Assembly: GCA_949825045.1 (NCBI GenBank)
Contig: OX463829.1
Coordinates: 16,524,715 to 16,588,714 of the forward strand
Source: Argyresthia goedartella
Lineage: Eukaryota > Arthropoda > Insecta > Lepidoptera > Argyresthiidae
DNA length: 64,000 nt
Reading direction: 5' to 3'
Part shown: in pieces, positions 55,896 to 64,000 of the stretch
How the letters are laid out: every line of letters begins with the position of its first letter
How positions within the stretch are numbered: position 1 is the stretch's first letter
The notes under the pieces: model-generated
Database searches by the model: none
Seen by the model: only the letters and a program-made list of their open reading frames with translations
What the model was told of the DNA's origin: nothing
Made by a program: the position numbers and the translations under genes

Positions 55896-56005
55896 AAGGG
55901 CCGGTTTCACCACTGCTGATGAAGCCTATCTGCCAGTTAAACTTAGATTTTTGTATGGCGTTATTTGACAGATAGGCTTTATCAGCATGTGGTGAAACCA
56001 GCCTT
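55896..56005. mobile_element. 110-bp MITE with 37-bp inverted arms
   Basis: Left arm 55896-55932 starts AAGGGCCGGTTTCACCACTG; right arm 55969-56005 ends GTGGTGAAACCAGCCTT. The arms are complementary with few mismatches. There is no coding sequence. Confidence 0.75.
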
Positions 56006-56278
56006 ATTTTTTTCATAATAAAACAAAATTATATTTCGTCCTAATAATAATTTATTACTAGTTTGTTATAATAAACTACACTTAATTTACTTATTTTAGT
56101 TTTAGTCAGACAAGGACAGATGTCGCAGTTGATGATATATAAGCTATGAATCAACATGCTAAGCAATTAGAAATTATGTGATAACTTCTAACCTGAAGTA
56201 GCAATAACATCATAGACATATAAATCACCTTATCTTATGATAACACAAAGCTTTCACATATTAATGGTTATGTTTTAT

Positions 56279-57389
56279 TTAATATCTTAGTGGAGCTCCT
56301 TCTCTTACTATTATTTGTTGTAGTCTACTTCTCATGCCAGTGACCATATTCCAACACATGTCAGTGCCTCGCATTATCTCCCAGGTTGAAGTAACAACTT
56401 CATCTAAATTAGACCTAGATCTCACATTCGATGGATCCCAATTGAGCACCATATGTCCCCATAGATTTTCGATGGGGTTTAAATCAGGGCTTTTAGAAGG
56501 CCAGTCAATAACTGTCAAGGATTCTTGCTTGTTAAACCATTCTTGCACAATATGGGCGCGATGCACAGCGCAATTGTCATGGACAAAGTATATATGCTCA
56601 TCCGGATATACAGTTCGTACGGTTGGTAACATGACGTTCTGTAAAATATCCAAGTATCCTTGAGCAGTGTTGCGAGCACTCACTTGCACTAATTCACCGG
56701 GGCCCATCGACGACATCCATCCCCAATATCCCAAAGTAATACGGCCACTACACCTGCACGGTAGAATGTTTGCTAAACTATATCGTTCATTATTTCTTCT
56801 CCACAGTATTTTACGCCCATCCTTGTCTGATCTAAAAGTCTTTTCATCACTAAAAACAACAACATTATTACACCAATCAAAGTCCAAATATTCACGGGCA
56901 AACCGCACTCTGTCTTCACGATGCTCATTAGACATCATAATCTTCTTCGCTGGTCTCCGACATCTTAAACCATCAGCTCGTAAGTGATTGCGAACTGTTT
57001 GTAGTGTTACATTATGAAGTGTCGCCGTAGACCGGGTGCTGGCAAACGGATTGCTGTTATGCGCTGCAATGATGTCGCGATGGCGATCAGATGCAGCTGT
57101 GTAGGCTACAGGCTGTGGGCCTGGTCGACGACTTTCAACATGTCCAGAATCTGCATACCTATGAACCCACAGTTGCACTGTTCTTCTCTGTAAAATAAGA
57201 AAAAAATACAATGAAGTAGTAACACAAGGTATAATTATAATCATAATTTATAAAAAACCTTCAAATTTATTTTTTATATGCATAACTCACCGATATCATT
57301 AAACGTCGTGCTATCTCGCTAATTGAAATGTTTTGTTCATACAAAACAATGATTTCCGCCTTTTTAAAAGTGGATAGATGACTTTCCAT
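56279..57389 (-). CDS. Tc1-type transposase, two exons
   Basis: Exon 1 is 57389-57291 (ATG at 57389, 33 codons). The intron is 57290-57188 (GTGAGT...TTTTACAG, 103 bp). Exon 2 is 57187-56279. The spliced frame has 335 codons and no stop. The N-terminal helix-turn-helix (FKKAEIIVLYEQNISISEIA, continued across the splice by RRTVQLW) is followed by a GRPG-like RRPGPQ. The DDE catalytic residues are Asp in VVFSDEKTF, Asp in YFVHDNCAVH and Glu in SPDLNPIENLW; by my count 35 residues separate the last two, against 34 in most Tc1 proteins. The enzyme cuts and pastes DNA at TA. I did not find terminal inverted repeats. Confidence 0.8.
57188..57290 (-). other. Intron of the Tc1 transposase (103 bp)
   Basis: GTGAGTTATG donor and CTTATTTTACAG acceptor on the minus strand. 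It separates the two halves of the first helix-turn-helix. Confidence 0.7.
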
Positions 57390-57639
57390 GATAGATAACA
57401 AATCTCAATCACAATTTACAAGGAACGAAATGCAATACAACTAATGCTGAGAGCGCGCAGACGCAAAACAATTTTAAAGAGGGTAGCTGTTACATTTTAA
57501 ATAAAGAAGGTAGACTATGGCCTTTTTACCGGGCAAGTTTACAACTCTTCGAACTCTAGTTTGGTTAAACAATTGTAATCAATTTATATTCGATGCTATG
57601 TGAATTTAATAATACTCGTAGCTTCTAAAAAATAATTTC

Positions 57640-57880
57640 CTTTGAGGGATCGAACCTTTATCTACATATCGTAATTCTAGCACCTAATCCACTAGGCTAT
57701 CGACTACTTTGCATAAAGCTGTGAAAACTTGCGTCATAATCAATGAATGTATGGGATCAGAAAAACGCACACAGACGCGACATTAACACGAATACTGTGT
57801 TAGTGTGCATTGCTAATCGTAGCTATTGGCAACGTTACGCACACAAAGACTGGTGTTTGTGTGCCCTGCAAACCGATCTT
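57640..57880 (-). repeat. Right copy of the inverted repeat pair flanking the Tc1 gene
   Basis: Inverted, diverged partner of 55548-55815. The tRNA-like end is at 57712-57640 on the minus strand, with A-box-like TAGCCTAGTGGATTAGG and B-box-like GGTTCGATCCC. Confidence 0.6.
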
Positions 57881-57886
57881 CTTTGT

Positions 57887-57969
57887 CTGCAGCGGTTTTC
57901 GGCCAATCCAGTGCTAAGACCGGAACTAAGCATACACGCATATATGTTTCATGCACACTTACGATGTAC
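57887..57969 (+). repeat. 83-bp repeat module B, second copy
   Basis: Identical to 55459-55541 and in the same orientation, although its neighbour is inverted. Confidence 0.85.
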
Positions 57970-58620
57970 TACACTGATATCACCAGTCACCAAACTCACC
58001 ATTGATTACATAGTTAGGCCGTGATTCGGATCAAGGTTCGATCTCCAGAACAAAGGCGCGGTGGGGGTGTTTTTAAATATAGTTTGCTTAATGCGTTTGC
58101 TCCAAACCGGGGATGGAAAGGCGACCGTCCGCATTGGCATCTCAAAAGCCCTTTTCCAAGAAGAATCAATAGGAATGATGAAAATAAAAAAGGGAAACTA
58201 CACCATACATTTTATTTGATCAAACCTAGGACAAGGCTAATTCATCAACACATAGCACCCTTCATTGAGATCGTTTTATTTTAACTCGCAACCTCGAATA
58301 TAACCGAGGGCGTTAAAAGCGACGTAAAAATCTTACGATATCATTACGTGCTCGCTGAAAGCATTGTGTACGTTCGTTTTTCCGAAGTAACACTTTGATG
58401 TTGTCGTAATGTTGTTTTGTTTTAAGACGAAATGGAATTCTAGTCGGGCTGCAAATGCTCGTATTTAAAGCAGACTGGAGTAAAGCCCAAAATAAATGTG
58501 TCATTTAAATATCGTAACGTTACAAATTTCATGCTTTGCATGAATAAGTACTTTTTGGAATTATATGTATATCTGTTTTCCCTTTGATGGGAAGCCAGAG
58601 CTCCAGAGAAAGTTAATAAT
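57970..58620. other. No recognised gene
   Basis: No intact coding region, RNA gene or clear repeat seen. Confidence 0.35.
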
Positions 58621-58621
58621 A

Positions 58622-58868
58622 GATAGATAGATAGATATAAAAGGACAATCTTACACAAATTGAACTAGGCCCATAGTAAGCTCAAACAAGGCTTGTGTTA
58701 TGGGTATATTGAATAGAAATACTTATTTAAAAACATAGAAAAAATCCAAGACTATGAAACAAATATTCATGCTCATCACACAAAAATTTGCCCTTACCGG
58801 GAATCGAACCCGGGACCGTCAGCATCGTAGGCAGGGTCACTACCCGCTAGGCTAAACCGGTCGTGATG
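58622..58868 (-). mobile_element. tRNA-derived SINE, minus strand
   Basis: On the minus strand from 58868: ACCGGTTTAGCCTAGCGGGT (A box) and GGTCCCGGGTTCGATTCCCG (B box). Then comes a body with TGTGTGATGAGCATGAATAT and CACAAGCCTTGTTTGAGCTT, and a tail of ATCT units (58620-58636). I recognise head and body as a SINE type common in moths and butterflies. Confidence 0.8.
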
Positions 58869-58869
58869 A

Positions 58870-60690
58870 CAAACTATGATCCGATATCAGCCACATTTAA
58901 CATGATGTGTAAAATTTTAAAATAAAACGCCTTTTCCTATTCGGGGTGGCAGAGTTGTAAAAGCAATAAAAATCACTTAACTCTTGAGGCGCCGCGTAGG
59001 CCAAAGCAGAATTTTGTAAATCTTAAGTGACGCACAATCAGTATCAAAGCAGTTGTTACTTTATACTAGCTTGCATTTACTAACGTGTAAACGTAATTAT
59101 GTTTGCTCGATAGAATAGTCTCCCGAAGTTATCACAAAGTCTGTTTTTCACAAATAAAATATAGTTTAAAAAAACTAAAAAATACGCTTTTAAAGCACTT
59201 CGAACTAAAAAGTTAAAAATAATTTTTAATATAACCTTAAAACAATAATGAATAAAAAATACTATTATTATTGTGAAACAAAAAGCGTCGGGCGCTCGAT
59301 GTACGAAAGATATGGAACAAAGCGCCCGACGCTTTTTTTATTATATTTATATACTTATATTATTTATTTTTCATTTTTTAGTTCGAGTGCGCGAGCCGGA
59401 AAGTAAGTAGACTGTTTTGTCAATCCCCCAAATACGAGAAATTAATTAATCCTGGCGATCCTAATCAGGATAATGAGATAAACTTATGAAATTATTACAT
59501 TGTCGCTGATTCTTGATAAGTGTACAAAGTTTTAATTGAATCTGTCCGTTTATAGTGGGTCAAAATCGAGTCCAAAGGAGTCGGTTACATACAAACAAAC
59601 CAACAAACATTCAGGTGAAGCTAATAAAAGCGTGATAAAAAAATAAGAATTGTGCGTGTAAAGTTATTTTACTCTGTTAGTCATTTATACATCGGCTAAG
59701 ATCCTTTTTGTATCATTTGAATTCCCATTTCCCTAATCAAGCTGAAGGTAAAATACTAAGTTCCGCTGCCGGGTTGCCCAGACATAACATTCTGAAATTA
59801 TTGATTAATTATATAAATTAAATAAGCTCCGGGTTGACCGTTTATCGCAAGTGGAGCAAGTTATGCCACTATCCAATTATCTGAATTCGACAGCTCGTAA
59901 ACTGTCCTGTCCCATATCGTGCTTGTCGGAACAAACGTATCCCAATTGGTATCAATCAAAGAACTAACAGGCAATGGGAGACGTTTATGATGGATCACTA
60001 ACCTTAGTATTTAATTCTGATATCGATCGCATTTAAAAATGGACCAATTAGAACACACTTATTTGACATGAGCTGTCATTTATTGCGACTTGGCTTGTCA
60101 ATGTTGTGATTGGTAAATTATTGATAAAATATCCAATATTTCCAGGTATCCTAGAGAAGGCGTAGACAGAGGCTCAGAATACTTGTACTAATGGTAGAGG
60201 CCCTGTCATCTCATAAACAAAACTCTGCTTAGCCTAGAAAACAGCCCAGGTGGCAGGAAGCGGCTTTCAAAAACTTTAATTTTCCGCGATTCTTGTTCAC
60301 TCGTTTTACATAATTTTGGATGATTGATATGGCAGCTCAAATGAAGGTTCGCATTGCAAAGTTCAAAAGCAATTTTGCAAAGTTGGCGTGTCGAAGGGTT
60401 GCCCGAATTAACATTGATAACTGCGTCGGTGAAGTTATTCCGATTTTAATTTACTCTCTAAATACACTTATAAGCTAAAATATCAGCTGCAGCAATAATC
60501 CTGAACTCTGAAATAAAAATCTAGTCCACAGAATGACATTAGCAGTGTAACCCATTTCTTGTCGTTGTCGTCTATATATAGTGTAGTGATATAATCGACT
60601 TTATTGTCGATTGTGTATTTTAAGAGTTAAATTTATTTATTGTTGGCTAAAATTATTATTCACTCACAAGTAAGGATTGCCCAATCTTTT
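58870..60690. other. Mostly unrecognised, with one hairpin element
   Basis: No coding region recognised. A palindromic element at 59194-59395 is listed separately. About 59575-59645 (TACATACAAACAAACCAACA, then AGCTAATAAAAGCGTG) looks like the end of a dispersed insect repeat. Confidence 0.35.
59194..59395. mobile_element. About 200-bp palindromic element (MITE-like)
   Basis: Outer arms GCACTTCGAACTAAAAA (near 59194) and TTTTTAGTTCGAGTGC (near 59378-59393) are inverted repeats. Inside is a perfect 17-bp inverted repeat, AAAAAGCGTCGGGCGCT (59280-59296) and its complement (59321-59337), with a 24-nt loop. Confidence 0.6.
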
Positions 60691-61575
60691 AATTTGAATC
60701 GATTTATGTCTATGGTATATACTTTGTCTTTAAGGATGAAAGTCCTTTGCCTGTTCCGGATCGGAAAAGTGTGGAACGAACCTGGAAATATATACTATGA
60801 TACCTCAGAGTAAGTAAGTAAATAGAGGTTGGGCTATTTTCCATGAGCAACAGTTATTATAGCGACACTCTTTACTCATACGACCGTTTTACTTATATGA
60901 CTGAAACCAATGTAGTTTTGACAGGAAAGGCACGATTCTTTTCGCGTACAATTTTATTGACAACCAGTGATGAGGTAAGTATCGTTATAATTACGGCTAT
61001 CGATAAAAAATATAGGTAAACACCTACTTTGTTAAACGATATTTTAGAAGACTGGTATTTATCTATTAGTGAATGATGACTGTTTAATTAATATCAATAT
61101 TCAAAGTCGAAGTGATAATTTATTTACATACTACATAAGAAATAAACACAGTCGTTAAATTAAATTCTATGATAAAGCACTCAATAACTGATTTCAAATA
61201 CCTTCGTCATACGTCATACTTTGTCGACTGAGTACCTGAGGGATGACCTAGTCATAGACTGTGCACGCAGCGCTTTGGCAGTTCGGGCGAATATGTTGAC
61301 TCGTATGATTACATATTGTAAAAAGCCAGTGAATACTTCACTCTTATTAATCAATCTACATGTGCTGCCTATGGGTCAACTATACCCAAAAGTGTCTCAA
61401 TGCCCTGCTCGTCCAGTATAACAATGCTTTAAGTATGTTGGGGCTACCATGCTACTGTAGTGCATCGGGCACTTTTGTTGAGGCACATATTGATGGATTC
61501 CGTGCCTTCATACGAAAGAGAACGGCCTCCTTACTGAAACAGAATGAATGACAGCACCACAGCTTCCTAGACGTC
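60690..61575 (+). repeat. LINE-derived repeat, plus copy, first part
   Basis: Reverse complement of the minus copy parts 54405-54367, 53494-53292 and 51835-51180. It supplies the empty site (CTGAAAC at about 60900-60906) for the DNA transposon in the minus copy. It is cut at about 61575 by a minus-strand LINE and continues at 63716. Confidence 0.85.
61221..61551 (+). pseudogene. ORF2 C-terminal fragment of a LINE (plus copy)
   Basis: Same block as at 51527-51066: STEYLRDDLVID, LAVRANMLTRMITYCKKPVN, then after a frameshift CCLWVNYTQKCLNALLVQYN, LGLPCYCSASGTFVEAHID and FIRKRTASLLKQNE. It carries a stop and a frameshift not in the other copy. It has no endonuclease or RT part, as in its partner. 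Confidence 0.65.
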
Positions 61576-61767
61576 ATTCAAGGTTGGGGCGCCTGCCAAA
61601 ATTTAAAAAGAGTTTATTTCCATAAAAAACACATAGGTAACATTTGGAGAATGTCAAATCTTAAACTAACACATGTATAAGGCAGGGAAATATAGAACTC
61701 GATTTGAATTCCGTCACCTCAATGTTTTACATGCTGGAGGCAAAGAGGCGACTAGAAACCTCCAGCT

Positions 61768-62106
61768 TTATACGTTATCTTTTACAGAATTGGAGCAAAC
61801 ACCTTCCCAAGTTTTCTTGTCTTCTACATAATCTGATATTTTGTAGTAAGCTTTTTTACATAAGTGATTTTTAACAACATTTTTTAATTTATTTACAGAC
61901 AATTCTTGTAACTCAGTCGGTATTTTGTTGTAAAAGCGAATACATTTAAAAGATACATTAACCTTATGGAGCCTAGTAGTAGGTATAGCTAGTTTATTCC
62001 TATTTCTAGTGTTGACATTGCGCCTGTCGCTATTCTTAGGAAATTTATCAATATTTTTGTGGACGTACATTAGGTTTTCATAAATATACTGACACGGCAC
62101 TGTCAT
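61768..62106 (-). pseudogene. C-terminal part of LINE ORF2
   Basis: The reading has YENLMYVHKNIDKFPKNSDR, NKLAIPTTRLHKVNVSFKCI, FYNKIPTEL and HLCKKAYYKISDYV, the usual end of Jockey-like ORF2 proteins. It is separated from the RT by frameshifts between 62107 and 62558. Confidence 0.65.
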
Positions 62107-62558
62107 AATGTTAATTTGTAAATGTAAAATGTAAATTTACAACGCAGTGACTCTCTGGGACCCACATTGTAGATCGATTGCACGAACAGCCATCTTTTGT
62201 AGCACAAATATTATGTTGATGTCTGCAGCGTTCCCCCACAGCAGTATGCCGTAAGACATAAATAATGCTATGGAAGTAGCTGAAGTAAACTAGTCTAGCT
62301 TTTTTCACGTCCGTAAAAAGACGGATTTTTTTAACTGCATAAACTGCGGAACTGAGTTTTTTTGATAGCTTATCTATGTGTCGGCCCCACTGAAGGTTAT
62401 TATCTAAGGTGATTCATAGGAGTACCGTGCTATCTACAATTTCTAAATTTTCACCTTTAACATTAACATTAGCCGAGACTTGTTTAACATTGGGGAGTTT
62501 AAACCGAAAACATTTAGTTTTGTTATTGTTCAGTAAAAGATTATTAGCACTAAACCAA

Positions 62559-63640
62559 TTAATTGACTACCTTTGAGATTGCATTATTCACATCGTCAAA
62601 GTTCAAACTGCGTCGTTTCATTTTAAACAAAAGTGAAGTGTCATCTGCAAACTGTACAATCTCATGATTGTCTCTGACAAGATGTGGCAGGTCATTAATA
62701 TAAACCAAAAACAGGAATGGCCCGAGTATGGAACCCTGCGGTACACCCATAATAACAACAGACCCTGGAGATCGTTTTCCATTAATGTCAACTCTCTGTA
62801 TCCTGTTATTTAGATAAGAAGAGAGAAGATCTAAAGAGTTATCCCTAATTCCATAGTGATGTAATTTCCTGATCAATGTCCCATGGTCAACGCAATCAAA
62901 AGCCTTAGGCAAATCGCAAAATACTCCTAGAGCATCATGCGACTCCTCCCAGGCATCATATGTATGTGATATTACCTCAATACCGGCATCAGTAGTTGAT
63001 TTGCCTTGTGTATAACCAAATTGTTTTCAGTGGAGCATGTTGTTGTTGTTGAAATGTGTAAGAAGTTGATTTAAAATTACTTTTTCAAATACTTTACTAA
63101 ATGTAGGCAATACCGATATCGTTCTGAAGTTAGAAGGGTCAGATGTACTACCCGATTTAAACAAAGGTTAGTACCTTTTTTACTGTGTTTCATTAAATCA
63201 GGAAACACGCCAGATTCAATAGAGGCATTAAATACGAAAGCTAAATCAAGTGCAATAACATTTATTAGGGGCTTCACAACATGAACAGTAATATCCCAGA
63301 GGTCTGCAGTTTTCTTAACATTTATTGATTTAAAGGCTTTAATAATATCTTTATCATCTACATATTTAAACGAGAATTGATTTTCACATCTAGGTACATA
63401 GTCTAAAGACTTTATAGTAGAGATTGGGATGTCAGTAAAAAAAAAAAAACGCTTTAGCTACATCAATATCATTTTTGAAAGTAATATCATTAATTTTTAA
63501 TTCATATTCATTGTTTTTAATACTGACCTTTCCAGTCTCACTTTTAATTATATCCCAAGTTGATTTAATTTTGTTTGCACTTTTTCTTATTTTAGATCTG
63601 ATATAATTTGGTTTTGCAATTTGACAAACTTTTCTAAAGA
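62559..63640 (-). pseudogene. LINE ORF2 reverse transcriptase
   Basis: The fingers part is in broken frames (FKYVDDKDIIKAFKSINV near 63370-63320; ALDLAFVFNASIESGVFPDL, 63255-63195). From 62912: KAFDCVDHGTLIRKLHHYGI, the VPQGSILGPFLFLVYINDLP motif and the catalytic FADD (VQFADDTSLLFKM, about 62665-62630). The copy has a 12-A run at about 63440 and several frameshifts, so it is not active. Confidence 0.7.
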
Positions 63641-63715
63641 TTTTTTAGTACCTTTTTACTTTATCCATGAACTCTTCACTATGATTCCATTGTTTTTCAC
63701 TATATAGCCCAATAC

Positions 63716-64000
63716 TCAAACACTGGTTGAGTGTTGTGACTGTTTCTGACAAGTCGTGGAAAACTGAGCCGTGCTACAGGCAGGCCGATTTATATGAAAT
63801 AGATTAAATTGAATGTAATATGAAGAAACGAACAAAGATAAAGTAGTTTGTCTTTTACAAACAAAATGTGGATTATTTTGTGCTATAATAAAAAATAAAA
63901 ACCGATAAAAAATACACATTATTAAATCGACATTTATATAGCATTAAACTCTTTACAAATTAAGCACTAATTTACATTGAACCACCATTAATTAATAAAG
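63716..64000 (+). repeat. LINE-derived repeat, plus copy, second part
   Basis: Reverse complement of about 51130-50830: GTTGAGTGTTGTGACTG, GTGGAAAACTGAGCCGT, GAAACGAACAAAGATAAAGT and ACCATTAATTAATA. It runs to the window edge. The (TA)n run of the other copy is replaced by a short A/T-rich sequence. Confidence 0.85.

Larger units (their letters stand above)
61576..63715 (-). mobile_element. 5'-truncated Jockey-type LINE inserted in the plus repeat copy
   Basis: Minus-strand ORF2 sequence from the RT linker (near 63715) through RT to the C-terminus (61768), with an AATAAA-containing 3' end near 61615. On both sides the plus-strand repeat continues (GACGTCATTCAAGG before, GTTGAGTGTTGTGACTG after), so the edges are set by comparison with 51130-51180. 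A short target duplication such as GGTTG is possible but not certain. Confidence 0.75.

Noticed and set aside
58790..58870. tRNA gene on the minus strand
   Set aside because: A and B boxes are good, but the body and ATCT tail that follow are those of a tRNA-derived SINE, and I see no closing acceptor stem.

Overview
The window is animal (insect) nuclear DNA made almost wholly of transposable elements (TEs) in different states of decay. I found no gene I would call a conserved single-copy host gene. The TE families present (BEL/Pao, an env-bearing Gypsy element, CR1/Jockey-type LINEs, a DIRS-like element, a Crypton, Tc1), a tRNA-headed SINE of a type I associate with moths and butterflies, small introns of about 100 bp and AT-rich flanks suggest a lepidopteran. 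The species cannot be named from this sequence.

Layout, 1-28 kb. 1-1.43 kb: C-terminal part of an unrecognised protein plus two short tandem duplications. 1.7-9.89 kb: an env-bearing Gypsy/errantivirus-like retroelement with gag, pol and env and one visible LTR (9628-9891). Its 5' LTR is not seen, gag-pol contains an in-frame 591-bp tandem duplication, and pol is frameshifted. 9.9-12.9 kb: LINE fragments and a small hairpin element. 12905-22920: a 5008-bp segment present twice in tandem with only four differences found. It holds the 3' half of a minus-strand LINE with an R2-like domain order (zinc finger, RT, CCHC, C-terminal domain) and the 5' end of a plus-strand CR1/Jockey-like LINE. The full LINE (about 22229-26915) sits inside the RT core of the other element, flanked by a 7-bp target-site duplication. 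The remaining 5' half of the host element is at 26923-28190.

Layout, 28-46 kb. 28878-35556: a complete-length but inactive BEL/Pao element on the minus strand, with two 575-bp LTRs, primer-binding-site candidate, gag, protease, RT, RNase H and integrase. 35.9-38.1 kb: a minus-strand DIRS-like remnant (RT/RNase H and tyrosine recombinase), interrupted by a plus-strand retroelement 3' end. 38.34-39.3 kb: a Crypton-type tyrosine recombinase remnant with a recognisable spliceosomal intron. 41.8-45 kb: a minus-strand LINE with ORF1, part of the endonuclease, RT and a pentanucleotide tail.

Layout, 46-64 kb. Two inverted copies of one LINE-derived repeat face each other (about 50830-54405 minus, 60690-64000 plus). 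Each is broken by a different insertion. The left copy carries a 1455-bp DNA transposon (51836-53290) with perfect 23-bp terminal inverted repeats, a 9-bp target duplication and a FLYWCH-like segment; the right copy supplies the matching empty site. The right copy is broken by a minus-strand LINE (about 61576-63715). Between them is a Tc1-type transposase gene (57389-56279, minus) that appears intact once a 103-bp intron is removed.

The genes do not form one pathway. The window records nested mobile-element insertions, and the order of several events can be read directly from interrupted copies.
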